A DNA stretch of 64,000 bases from Siderastrea radians (Eukaryota > Cnidaria > Anthozoa > Scleractinia > Rhizangiidae). The position numbers were made by a program, and so were the translations under genes. The notes under the pieces were generated by a model, which was not told the DNA's origin, did no database searches, and worked only from the letters and a program-made list of their open reading frames with translations. Where the stretch lies: positions 49,653,593 through 49,717,592 of the forward strand of contig OZ024890.1 in assembly GCA_964017195.1 (NCBI GenBank), written 5' to 3'. This document shows positions 13,501-24,690 of the stretch, piece after piece (within the stretch, counting starts at the first letter, position 1; every line of letters begins with the position of its first letter).

Positions 13501-16500
13501 CTCCTTATATTTGTTATGTTACCAGCTGGGAGAATTTGATTAAAAATCAAGACATTTGATCATTGGTGATCATTTCCTTTATTCTCATAACCTGTATGTT
13601 TGATCTATTAGTAATACCGTAAGGAGAAATTAGAACCAGAAGTAAAACCAAAAGTAATTGGAACTTGGTCACACGCTTCCTTTCACTATTTCAGGTATGG
13701 CGCTAGCTACACGCCTGTTTACTTCGAGATCTAACCATTTTATTGTGTTTATTGTGTCTTCTGATTGGTTAGGGTAATTACTTCGGTTTAGGTTTAACGA
13801 CACGTAATTGAGACTGCTCTGAAAATTGAGCAAATTCATAAAGGTTCTAATGTGTATTTTGTCCCTTAAATCAAAGGAATCGCCACTGGTCAGTTTTTAC
13901 ACGATATTTCTTTGTTAGTTTAGAAAAAGGCCGCGAGCAGAGGAATTTGAATGTGAACTTGACTAGAAGCTTTACCTTATTTAGCCCTTTAAGCCCTAGC
14001 AGTGATCAGTGTCAAATTTCTCCTCATAATATTAGTGCATTATAAGAGAACAGATCATGAGAATTAAGCAAATAATCACCAAAGATGAATTGCCTTGACG
14101 TTTAAACAAGTTCTCTCAATTAGTTTCCAATGAAATGTCCGAAGACCAGTAAGGAGAATTTTCTATAATGATTCCTGGGTTAAAAGGGCTAAACTTTTTG
14201 AACCATAACAGTTATTGAATACTTTGGGGACGGTGGAAGCCTTCTGGTTCAATGAACTGTTGATTTGACTGCGTCCAATGTTAAAATTATGGGCCTGTAT
14301 TAAGAAGAGACTTTCTCATTTCCTAATGGCGCTTTCAAATGGCAACCTAGAGTTTACAAACCTCCAGTTTGTCATCTGGATGCAGATTTGACTGTGTTTT
14401 CTACCATCATAAATAGGTCCTTGAGGTAGCAAGGTTGGTGACAAAAGAAGCAGATAACGACACAGCCAAAGAGAGGTTTATCCAGAGATTGAATTATTCT
14501 GACATGTACTTTATTCAGGAGGAAATACCACAGAATGAGTCTGACGAAAACGCGCATGTGATTTGTGGTGATGTAGAAGGTGCAAAGAAATACTGCCCCA
14601 CAAGATGGCGGGCAATTCAAAACTGGTTCGCCGAGGCTGAAATGGTAGGTCAATAGATTACTAATATTGTTTAGGACACCTATTTTGAGTATGGCTCTTC
14701 TAATTACTGTCAATAGATTTTACGGTCTCATATTTTTGCGCAGATTTCTGATTGGTTCTTTGTGTTTCCCCTCCTGGTTTTGATTGGTCATTTAGTACCA
14801 ATAGAATGTTTTGACTGACGAGGGCCTCTCTTTCTGCGTAGTCCTGTAATTAGGCGCTTAACCAAAGTGCATTATAATAGACATAGTACACCATTATGAA
14901 AGATCTCAACTGGCCAGGGGCCCATTTCTCGAAAGTCCCGGTAACATTTCGGGTCCGGAAAGCTATTTTATGAGCGTAAAATTTACCTTAAAGATTTAAT
15001 TTCTGTTGGTTTTGAAGCTAAGAAGTAAAATATTTTATGTCGACGAAACAAGTCGAGCTGGTTTGCGGGCGAAAAGCTACACCACCATTCTAAAGATTTT
15101 GATTTTAAAATATAGCTCCGGGCCAGAAACGTTACCGGGACTTTCGAGAAACGGGCCCCAGGTTCTTTTACACCTGATTGTAGAAAAGTTTTTTTTTTCA
15201 ATGAAAGTCACGAAGCATTTATTTCGACACACAAGAGGATAATAACATCTTAACCCTCAGACGTACAAGGGAAGAGGGGCCGATGCCACCCCTCTCCCAG
15301 AAGGTTTTCCTTTTATTTTTTCAAGAGGATTTTTAAATTAGCTCCTGCCGTTTTCAATGACTGTACGTATATCTCTTAGACACATTTTGACTTAAGTTTG
15401 GGGAGAATCGGTTGCTATGGTTACGAGATATGTCGTCATAACTAGCATGTGATCAAGCCATTTTTGAATAAAAAAGCGGGTTTTTCACTATTTTTCAGAG
15501 AATAGAAGCACAAAAGATCGACAGAAAGCGGAAAATTATTTCACATGTCTAGCGTCATCTTTTTTAATTTCTACTGTCTTTTGATAATATATACTTTTGA
15601 ATAACGTAACAGGCGCCCCAGTAGCGCCACAACTAGTAATATTTACTTCATCTTGTACAGCACTTCACAGGCTATCTAGGTAAAGCTCTTCGAAATATTG
15701 TAACACGACAAAAACCCATTAACACCCTCAACCCCCCTCGTACCACGGTGGGCTATGAGTTAACTTGTACGTCCGAGAGTCAACTTTGCTTTCTTTTCTT
15801 CCCTCCAGGCGTTTAGTTTACTGGATCCCAAAACCATTGACATGTTTTATTTCAGTGGTCCGAAACAAACCACGCCCAACTGTCCGATAAAGATGGCACC
15901 AGATTTTAACCCGTCTGTGGGGGCCAATTACATTGACGGAGGAAGAGAATGTAAGGAAAACGCGCGTTACAATATTCCTTTCTTTTTAACGAGACCTGGG
16001 CCCAAGTTTGAGGAGTGGAGCACAAGCGCGCACGAAGGAAGGCCTGGGCATCATACTCAAGTGAGTTTTCTGAACAACGGATTGTAAGTTGTTTATACAC
16101 ACTGGAAAATGCTGTGTTAGCGCGATTCACTCAAAGCTACCTATTTGAATTCTCCTACATTCGCTTTCTCTTAGCACCCCGTTTTTCCTAGCCTAAGAGT
16201 TAGAATTTCAGGCTTAACGTTTGTTAAGATATGTCAAGCCTGAGTTTTTACAGGGCACTAAGGACCACAAACGAAGCCAGCTGTATCCTGCCTCTACCCT
16301 AGCGGGTCAAGGCAGTAACTCCTAAAGTAACTCACCAACAAAGCGACATCACCGTGAACAGCTTGGCACCGTTACAAAGATCTTTGAGAAGTATTCTTGC
16401 TGTTTTGCGCTGCGATTCTCACTCCATTTTGGTCTTAGTTAATCAGTCTACTACCACGAAGAGCAGACATTCAAAGTCCAGAAAAGCCCTGTTTTTCTGG

Positions 16501-18453
16501 GATAAAATTCCAGAAAGTACAAAACAATGCCATTACCTAAGGAAGAACTTACCTAAAATATAATAATAAATAATAATAAAATATTTATATAGCGCCAATA
16601 TCCTAAAAGTTCAAAAGCGCTTTACAGAAGTAACGTTAAAAATATTAAAAACACTATTAAAAAAATAAATATAAAAATAGTTAAAAAGTTACAAAAAAAT
16701 CCTTAAAAACTTAAGACTAATAAAAAATGTTGCTAAAAAGTTATAAAAATGCTTTTTTAAAAAGGAAAGTTTTAAGTTTATGTTTAAAACGGGACACTGA
16801 GGAGCTGTTCTTGATGTCAGAAGGCAGAGTATTCCAGAGTGTAGGAGCTGCCACGGAGAAAGATCTTGCGCCATATGTTTTCAAATTGAAATGCGGAATT
16901 GAAAGAAGGTCTTTTGAAGATGAACGTAGCTGACGAGGTGGAGTGTAAGGAGTAAGAAGATCGCGAACGTATGTAGGTGCCAGATCGTTTAGAGCCTTGT
17001 ACGTGATGAGTAGAATTTTAAAGATGATGCGATAATTAACAGGAAGCCAGTGGAGATTTAACAAAATAGGTGTGATGTGTTCGTGTTTTCTTGAGAGGGT
17101 AATGAGACGAGCGGCGGCATTCTGGACGTGCTGTAACTTTTTTATTAGACAGTTCGGTAAGCCATAGAGTAAAGAATTGCAGTGATCCAATTTTGAAGAT
17201 ACAAACGCATGAACAAGTATTTCAGTAGTGGTGGATGACAGGTACTTTCTTATATTGCTGATATTACGGAGATGATAAAAAGATGATTTGCAAATACTTG
17301 CAATATGCTCATTGAAACGAAAATGATGGTCAAAAATGACACCAATATTTCTTGCTTTCTGCGAGGAGCGGATGGTCTCATTGACGACAGATTTCTTGAA
17401 GGATTGGTCTCGGTAGATGTTTAGCGGAGATCACTAGAAGTTCAGTCTTATCTTTTTTCAGTTTAAGACGATTAACCAACATCCAGTGATCAATCTCGTG
17501 TACACAGCGCTCAATGTTGGACACAGCTAAATCCCTATCACCGGGTATAGTTGGCTGAAAGGACAGATAAAGTTGTCTAAATAACATTCGCAAGTGCGGG
17601 CGTTCACATTTTGGCTTTAAATAGTACCCTCAAGCTGGACTTCTTGTTTTTGCGAGTCTAACCGCTCACCTCCTTGTTTCATTACAGGTTCAAGGTCTGG
17701 AGGAACACTTCAGGGATAGCTGTGGTGGAGTAATCCAGTGGCTTGATCAAGAAACGGACTACACCGCCTTCAGTGAAGGTTGGGCTGCGTACGCTGAGAA
17801 ACCACTGATAGGAGAGGACACCGATACATACAGAAATGAGCCCCTTCAGAAATATGGAATGCTTAAATGGGAGGTCAGGATATTTTCTATTCCACTGACA
17901 TGTGCCCACACCACCAGAAATTAAGCCTGACCTGGGTTTGAAGGAGTTATCACATTATCGGTGATCATTTTATGACAAGTTTGTATACATTTTGCAGGTT
18001 TGGCGCGCTTTACGATTGATTGCCGACACTGGCCTGCACTTCAAAGGATTTTCCCGCCAAAAAGCGCTTCGATTCATTGCTGATTATGCGTGGGATGAGA
18101 GCGATACTGCCTTTAAACATATCACTCGTTACCAGAGCGCTCCCGGCCAGGGTACAGCGTACATGATTGGTCAACAGCATATTAAAAAACTTAGAAACGA
18201 GGCGAAGAAGATGCTGGGAGATAAATTCGACCTTCGAGACTTCCACTATCACTTGCTATCCCAGGGTTCCTCGCCGTTAAGTTATTTGGAGCAGAGTATC
18301 CTTGCTTACGTCAATTGCACGATGAACGAAAAGGATCCTGGGTGTTTTGACGTGCTCAATCCTGCAGTAAAAGACAAAGACGGCGGAGAGGATGACGTCA
18401 TGGATGATGACATTGTTCAGCCAGTCAGAAGGCCGAGGCGTCATTATTTTTGA
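10588..18453 (+). CDS. DUF885-family putative zinc hydrolase, membrane anchored
   Basis: Seven exons (10588-11335, 11865-12039, 12908-13157, 14417-14644, 15809-16060, 17688-17873, 17998-18453) join in frame to 764 residues, with GT donors, AG acceptors and matching phases. Residues about 4-32 are one hydrophobic segment after a short basic start, so it should be a type II membrane protein with its catalytic part outside. HEGRPGHH (542-549) and FSEGWAAY (E581) are hallmark motifs of the DUF885 family, which belongs to the gluzincin-like zinc hydrolases; two His and the later Glu would bind zinc. RYQSAPGQG in the last exon is a third conserved block. The C-terminus is acidic, then basic. The substrate is unknown; a peptidase is likely by superfamily. 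The start is the only Met before the anchor. An acceptor-like CAG at 10532 suggests a noncoding upstream exon. Confidence 0.88.
12132..12164. repeat. Short perfect hairpin in intron 2
   Basis: CGCTATATTAGGC and GCCTAATATAGCG are exact inverted complements separated by 6 bases. It lies in an intron of the DUF885 gene and has no flanking duplication that I can see. Confidence 0.6.
12383..12485. mobile_element. Small MITE in intron 2
   Basis: TACCAAACCAGTGGATAG at 12383 is mirrored by its exact complement ending at 12485, giving 18-base terminal inverted repeats on a 103-base element. No coding capacity. The upstream sequence repeats GAGGTAAATA motifs at about 12327 and 12358. Confidence 0.6.
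14917..15159. mobile_element. MITE with ~55-base inverted repeats in intron 4
   Basis: The left end GGGGCCCATTTCTCGAAAG and the complement of the right end (GGGGCCCGTTTCTCGAAAG) match over about 55 bases with a few differences. The 243-base element lies between exons 4 and 5 of the DUF885 gene. No clear target duplication was found. Confidence 0.65.
16560..17600 (-). mobile_element. 5'-truncated CR1/L2-like non-LTR retrotransposon
   Basis: Minus-strand translation from about 17593 gives the end of a reverse transcriptase (QLYLSFQP, then KLKLKKDKTELLVI). It continues through an ARNIGVIFD block to LDHCNSLLYGLP, VQNAAARLI and LHWLPVNYRI, the usual C-terminal order of CR1/L2/Jockey polymerases. 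The element is missing everything 5' of the reverse transcriptase palm and has at least one frame break near 17378-17400. Its 3' end is a TAA/AAT-type tail at 16560-16580. It lies antisense in intron 5 of the DUF885 gene. Confidence 0.8.
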
Positions 18454-18685
18454 TTTTATACGTTTTTCACAGAAACGTGTATAAAAAAGGTTGTGATAAT
18501 TTTAGATGTCTTTGTTCTTATTTTAACGAATTAGTAGTTTATGATAACCTGCACACAATGTTTACAACAATCAGAAAATGTAAGAACTTTTCAGGTTCGC
18601 TAATCCCCCACAGATTGTTAACCTCATCGTTGAACTGCATTTTTGTCAGCTTGAGTATTTAATACACACTTTTTTAATTGCTAAA

Positions 18686-18713
18686 AATAAAGGGTTCTTA
18701 CAGAGGAAATAAA
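18686..18713 (+). terminator. Polyadenylation signals of the DUF885 gene
   Basis: AATAAA occurs at 18686-18691 and again at 18708-18713, about 230-260 bases after the stop codon. This is a fitting distance for a 3' untranslated region. The choice between the two is not visible. Confidence 0.5.
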
Positions 18714-19129
18714 ACTTGTGTGGTGCTACAGAGGCAATTATTAAAGGATAGTATCAAGGCTAACATATCGTACACCGTGTTTTGTCGCATTTCTTAAATG
18801 GTTTACGGTCATCTCGCCACCAGCGACCGAAATCTTGCTTGATTATATCGAGATAGGAAAAAAATCAACAAAAGAGATGAAAGAAATATAAACAAGAGGG
18901 CAAAATAATCATCAGAATCGCAAATCTGTTTTCTGGACAGCACCTGTTACGAAATTAAGTTTGATGAACCACAATATGCCTCCGTCGTGGTAATCCTGCA
19001 CTTTATCCCCATAGCACTAGTGCTGCTTTGCTCTATAGAACTTTAGAATCCTTTCATCTAATTTGGTTTTGTATTAGATTATATTGGATAGCATTTAGCA
19101 ATATAACATCGAAATTAGGAAAAAGAATC

Positions 19130-19199
19130 TATTATTAGTATTATTATTATTATTATTACTACTACTACTATTATTATTATTATTATTATTATTATTTAT
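19130..19199. repeat. ATT/ACT microsatellite
   Basis: ATT repeats interrupted by six ACT-type units over about 70 bases. The rest of 18720-19960 has no gene that I can support. Confidence 0.8.
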
Positions 19200-19968
19200 T
19201 TGTTTGATGGGACACTCTCCCTCTAAGCTAGAGAACGAGCAGTCTCTCTTTCTGCTCAGGGATAGTGGAGCAAAAACAACACGCAAGTGAGCGCAAAACT
19301 ACTGCGTGGAAATGTGACTGGTGTGCAGTGAACGGACTTACTACACTAGCGACTTATTCCACTTTATCCCAGAGCGGAAAGAGAGAGTACTCGTAGTCTA
19401 CTTCTAAGCAGGCGCCCTCAGAAAAAATAAACATGGCCATTAAATGCAGCAATACAGGTCTTCCAAAGTTAAGCCTATTGTTTCGTAGGAAAGGCTCGGG
19501 TCGACAACTTAGATCCTGGTCTTTGTGATAACATCTTTCCCGTTGATTCTCGTACCCTTTGTAGTTTATTTCATGCCCTTGTAAGCCAGTCCTGCCCCCT
19601 CCCCCTTTGTTCTTTTGTAACCTCCATTTTGCTCCTTCCCCTACAATCTGGAGAAGACTATCGGTCCCCGACATCTCCGCTCAGCGCCTCAGCCTTGTTA
19701 ACAGTAAGCGAACTGACTTTTGTAACACATGTCTCAATTATATTCCTTTATTATAGGGACATCAGTGTTTTTACCGGAAACTAAGACACTCGTATTTTCC
19801 ATATTTTCACTGCGTGAAAAATGGAAACGTTATGTAATAATATACATAGCAAAGGTCCGTAGCAAAGGTCCGTGAAAAATGGAAAACTTTCTGTACCAAG
19901 GTCCCGGATGTGCGCGCGCGCTTTGGTTCCCCTCTTTTGCCGTTTGCTCCTTCTTGTCTGTTCTTCGC

Positions 19969-20130
19969 AATGGCGGCTTCTGGACAGTTTGTTGAGATTT
20001 CAGATGAAGGTTAAGTTAAGTTTTCTAAAGAAAATGAAGATGAAAATACCGCAAAGAAAACTGATACGATGTTAGAATCTTCAGAGAATATCTGGATACC
20101 ATTCAAGAGAGACGAGACATCACACAAATG
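19969..20130 (+). pseudogene. N-terminal relic of a DUF3504/QRICH1-like element protein
   Basis: ATGGCGGCTTCTGGACAG opens a frame reading MAASGQFVEISDEG and then stops. A neighbouring frame continues FSKENEDENTAKKT, and another YDVRIFREYLDTIQERRDI. This order resembles the N-terminal part of DUF3504/QRICH1-like proteins of Crypton-type elements. At least two frame disruptions and no downstream domain mark it as a fragment. Moderate-to-low certainty. Confidence 0.4.
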
Positions 20131-21400
20131 TTAAGCATTATTGTTTCATTTTGTAATGTTATTGTAAGTTATTAAAAAAAAAACACTGCTCGATTTTGCA
20201 GTCTTACATTTTTCAAGGCGTAACGCGCCGTAATGAAAATAAAGTCATGCTAATTTGATTTAAGTTTGTTAAGTGTTTTTTTTCCATATAATGAAAAGAA
20301 AATTACACGGTGGCTTGAAGATATGAACTTTATTTTCTCTTGTTCCTGACGCCTTACTTGGAAGCGCACTTGACCAATGACAGCGCAACCTTGCAACTAG
20401 AAGCATGTGCAACTTTGAATTCCACAGGGAACGAGCTCGCGGCGTTTTGGTTTTCGATTCTGGAGTCACGGGCGACTTCAAAAACACACTCAAGTCTTAC
20501 TTTAGCTGTTTCATTTGCAGGTGTATTTCAAGCCGACTTAGGGTTAAAAATTCTACGTTGAGAAAAAAAGTTGTGGTCTAATTCTCAGGCTTAGCCAGTC
20601 AACAACACTACAGCCATAATATGACAAGCACGAATCCTACGAATAATTTTCAGAGATAAAAACGTAAATTAAAGAGAAGGCAAACGAAAACAGACGGAAT
20701 CATCATTGTATTTTTGTCCTGCTTTATCATACAGCCGCAAAATCAAATGCCGTTGTTAATAATGAATTTCACGTGTAGATGTGCATGGACTTTACAGTGG
20801 GACAAGTTGTAGACACAAGATCAACCTAGGAGAACATATAATTTACCGTATTTACATGCGGAGCCTATTAATATAATCCCCGCAAAAAATAATAATAACA
20901 ATAATTAAATTAAAAAAAAAACAGATGAAGAAGTAAGTATTTTAAACAACAATTAAGAAAACTAATTGACTTTTCATACAAAAACCAATTTTCGCTGTCA
21001 GTGTGCAGTCATGCCTGAAAATCTATTTTCTCGTCTTTACAAAGTAGACCTCACGTCTACTTGATTTTCAAGTGCACTTTAGGGCCTTGTGTGAACCGGC
21101 CTAATATGTTTTTGTTTCCTTTCATCACTCGAAAATTAAATTCATATCTTCGCCCAACCGTGTAATATCCTCGATCTGTATACTACTGCCCTTCAAATAT
21201 TATGGTTTCTTTTAAAGGCCGCTAAAATGTAAGAGCATGATTCGCTTAGCGTCAGTTTGTCAGGCTGTGAACAAGTGCCAACTACTTCCCAGCCTCCCTT
21301 AAATGACCTCTTCATGAGAACAGTTGTAACAGACCAAGTAGTCTGTTCCCCATGAAGTACTACAAGTTCGGACTAAGACGCCTAAGGGGACGGGTACTGG
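20131..21400. other. No supported gene
   Basis: AT-rich, with poly-A runs near 20170 and 20900. The last part, from about 21325 (GTTGTAACAGACCAAGT), matches the region upstream of pentraxin copy C at about 28836 and so belongs to the duplicated promoter side of the pentraxin unit. Confidence 0.45.
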
Positions 21401-21517
21401 AAATCAAACAATACACCATATTTTCGGTGATTCATTACGCCTGGTTCAATCTAGTGACTGCATTTATAAATATACAGTATCAGTGTCATCAGTATTTGTC
21501 GAGGTCGTGCATTTACC

Positions 21518-21740
21518 TACAATCTCGGACTGAATAACACGGAACAGAAACCCCCCTACCCCCCAAAATCAATGTTGAAGTCTCGCGAAGAGAAAAACGC
21601 GCCATTTTGTATCCTTGATTTGGGGGGGGGGGGAGGGGTGGTCTGAGTGTTCCATTTAAAAAGTCCGAGGTTGTAGCCTGCGTCAAAAACGTAATAAAAC
21701 GCCGGTTACGAGGGTTAAATTTCGTCTGCAACGCAGGCTA
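21518..21740. mobile_element. Insertion between promoter block and start codon of pentraxin copy A
   Basis: GCATTTACC occurs on both sides (21509-21517 and 21741-21749), a 9-base duplication around 223 inserted bases. Copies B, C and D have the uninterrupted sequence. Within it, 21518-21675 has imperfect inverted ends (TACAATCTCGGACT and TACAACCTCGGACT) with a poly-G/poly-C interior, followed by an AGCCTGCG...ACGCAGGCT pair, so it may be compound. Confidence 0.65.
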
Positions 21741-22255
21741 GCATTTACCCTTTAGGCTTTGATAATGATGGCAGGAATTTTCTTGTCTTTGCTTCTCGCC
21801 CTGTTTATCTTGTTCGGAGACGCAAACAGCACCGATAACCCGTCTACGTCCGCGTGCCACTGCCGTCCAGTGATAAACGTCGCCGTGGAGGGCAATCAGT
21901 GCGATTTGTGCGCAGCAAATAAACAGCTGCTACAGGAGGTGAACAACATGAAGAAAGAACTCGAAACGGTAAAGAATCAAATCAGCACGATTCAGCCGGG
22001 TAAGTGAGGAGTTGGTGAAGATAATGAATCTATAAGTAATGTAATCATGATAGGAACGAATACACCTATCCCTTTGTTTGTTGTCGTTTGCAGTCAATGA
22101 AACCTGAAAAAATCGGCAGAATTCGGAAACTTGAGTGTCGCTGCGTCCTTTTCTAGAAGAAAAACAGCTTATGAATCACGTCCTTCTCAAGAAAATGGTC
22201 TGTTGTATTGTCACCCTTTGACATCGATTTGTTTTTGTTGGCTTTGGAAAACAGA

Positions 22256-23231
22256 CATACAGTAGAACAGTACGTAGGATCTAGTAAACCAGACCTGATC
22301 AGCCAAAGAAATACTCAAATGACAAACATAACAGCAAGGCTGATCTGACTACGTAGAAAGATTTGACTCTGCAAGACAGAGCTTATCAGTACGGCATAGC
22401 AAGATGGCGAAAATACCCTTGCTGTTATGTTTGTTATTTGAGTATCGGTGAGTAGGTCTAAGAAGAGCGAAACAGCTGTCTACGGCTGCAACCCTGCTCT
22501 GTTGAAGTTCTATTAGTGTCGTGTTGATGTCTTGCAATCAGTACGGCATAGCAAGATGGCGAAAATACCCTTGCTCTTATATTTGTCATTTGAGTAGGTC
22601 TAAGAAGAGCGAAACAGCTGTCTACGGCTGCAACCCTGCTCTGTTTAAGTTCTATTAGTGTCGTGTTGATGTCTTGCAGAGTCAAATCTTTCTACGTAGT
22701 TAGATCAACCTAATTGCTGTTATGTTTGTCATTTGAGTATTTCTTTGGCTGATCAGGTCTGGTTTACTTGATCCTACGTACACGCACAGCATTTTCGTTT
22801 GCGGTCCTTTACTTATATTGTTCTACTGTATGTATGTTTTTTTGGACCGTAGGTCTTTTTTATAGATCCGATATGCTGTTCTTTATAGCATGGTTTTATC
22901 CATGTTTCTTTATAAAGTTGGGTTTGTCCATCCTATATTTGGCTCTGCGAGACATCAACACGACACTTGGACTCTCGACCTTTCCAAGACACGTGATGGC
23001 GTGGTCTGGTGGGCGTGCGTCCTCGTTTAGGGCTTTTAACAGAGTGCACGGGTATTTTTACGGCATTTTCGCCATCTTGCTATGCCGTACTGATGAGCTC
23101 TAAGAAGAGCGAAACAGCTGTCTACGGCTGCAACCCTGCTCTGTTGAAGTTCTATTAGTGTCGTGTTGATGTCTTGCAGAGTCAAATCTTTCTACGTAGT
23201 CAGATCAGCCTTGCTGTTATGCCGTTTGTCA
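22256..23231. mobile_element. Hammerhead-bearing retroelement insertion (Penelope- or retrozyme-like)
   Basis: TTTGGAAAACAGA lies at 22243-22255 and again at 23232-23244, a 13-base target duplication around 976 bases. The matching intron of copy D (about 44755-44785) lacks the insert. Inside are inverted arms (22270-22377 against 22671-22781), two tandem ~145-base units (22386-22536, 22538-22680) that each keep the 3' half of a hammerhead, and a third unit with a complete hammerhead at 23084. A long duplication fits target-primed insertion. No polymerase frame is present, so it is a rearranged or non-autonomous copy. Confidence 0.7.
23084..23128 (+). ncRNA. Type I hammerhead ribozyme, complete
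   Basis: Every invariant base is present. Stem I is GCCGTA (23084-23089) with TACGGC (23123-23128). CTGATGA is at 23090-23096. Stem II is GCTC/GAGC around a TAAGAA loop (23097-23110). GAA is at 23111-23113. Stem III is ACA/TGU around GC (23114-23121), followed by C122, giving a GUC triplet with predicted cleavage after 23122. The ACAGCTGT stem III is self-complementary and could work as a dimer, as in metazoan retrozyme and Penelope-type hammerheads. It lies on the sense strand of intron 1 of copy A. Confidence 0.85.
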
Positions 23232-24380
23232 TTTGGAAAACAGAGTCTGATATGCGGCAAGTTTTGAAAAATATTAGTTGAATGATTGCGCAAATAGAAC
23301 AATAGAAGGTAAGTGACTCTACCAAAGAAGAAATGCAGTGGTGGATCCAGGATTTTTGAAGGGGGGGGGGGGGGGAGGGGGCTGACCTGACAGAACGATA
23401 CCGGAACAATCCAAGACAAAATCACCTCAGTGGATTGCTAGCCACCCAATCCACCCCCCCCCCCCCCGGGATCTGCCCATGAAATGGAATACACAAGCAT
23501 CTATCTGAAACTAAAGACATCCGGAATCTTTTATGAAAGCAGAAGTCGGAAACGTCAGCGTCCATTTCTAAAAATTAAAACCGCTCATGAATCACAGCTC
23601 AGTTCTGGTAATGTCATACGTGTCGTCGTCTGAGCTGCGACACGTCGTGATTGTGAAAACAATTCGTTGGACGATTGCAGCCATGCCACCTTTTCGATCC
23701 ATCCCTCCTCTGCTAAGGGACGTGAGCTATAATTAAACAGCTAAACCACTAGATAAACCAATGAGTCAGTCTGGATCAGTAGAAAAACTGTAGCTGAAGA
23801 TGCTAAAACAGCAAACAGATACTTGCGGGCAGAAGAGAGCACAGAAGCAGACAAGCTATATTGCAGAATTAAAAATGAAGTATATTGTGCCCAATTTATC
23901 TTTTTCGTCTAAAGATTTGAATTTGACTAGTCCTTACATATCAAGGGAAAGCATAGAACGTTTCTGACTGCTTTAAACTTAAATAATTGCAATAAAAAGA
24001 TTTGAAAGTTACTTCCACGCTGGAACGTGAAACGTAACCAAATGTTGTCGTTCATGGCAATATCCTGTTAGCTGACGACTGTATTTTGTCTCATGGTTTG
24101 TTATATGTCTTTTAAACAGGTTTGCCATCAAGTTCGTACGACCTTTATTTCACGAATGGTGGGACGAGCGATTATGTAATTCACCATGGATTACAATTAA
24201 CCAAAGCCTTTACGATCTGCTTCCGAGCGAGTGCGTACAACAGACAAGTCTGGGGGTGATCGGACAGTCGTCAGTTACAGCATATCCGGGAACTTCAACG
24301 AAGTTCTTATCAACAAGATGTCGCAAATTCAACTCTGGGTCAACGATAAAATGATGTAAGAAAAAAATAACAATTGTTTA

Positions 24381-24471
24381 AAGGTTTTAGAAACATTTCA
24401 GAATGATAAGGCACCAGGAGAAGATGGATTTACGGCTGAATTTTATAACTTTTTCCTTGAAATACAGTAGG
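24381..24471 (+). pseudogene. Fragment of a non-LTR reverse transcriptase
   Basis: A short plus-strand frame reads NDKAPGEDGFTAEFYNFFLE and then stops. It resembles the first conserved block of L1-like reverse transcriptases (NNKxPGxDGxxxEFY). It is only about 30 codons, in intron 2 of pentraxin copy A. Confidence 0.55.
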
Positions 24472-24487
24472 TAACGATCTAATAGCA

Positions 24488-24508
24488 AGGTTTAACAACA
24501 ACAACAAC

Positions 24509-24545
<37 letters not shown>

Positions 24546-24581
24546 GTAATAATAATAATCAATCAATCAATCAATCAATCG

Positions 24582-24618
<37 letters not shown>

Positions 24619-24690
24619 CCAATCAGTCAGCCAGTCAGTCAGTCAGTCAGTCAGTCAGTCAGTCAATCAATCAATCAGTCATTCAATCAA
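24488..24690. repeat. Compound microsatellite
   Basis: AAC, then AAT, then AATC, then AGTC units run on from one another over about 200 bases in intron 2 of copy A. Copies C and D lack this array at the matching place. Confidence 0.9.

Noticed and set aside
18010..18252. Minus-strand frame
   Set aside because: Shadow of exon 7 of the DUF885 gene.
24488..24690. Short regularly spaced repeats that could suggest a CRISPR array
   Set aside because: It is a continuous microsatellite without unique spacers; no cas genes.
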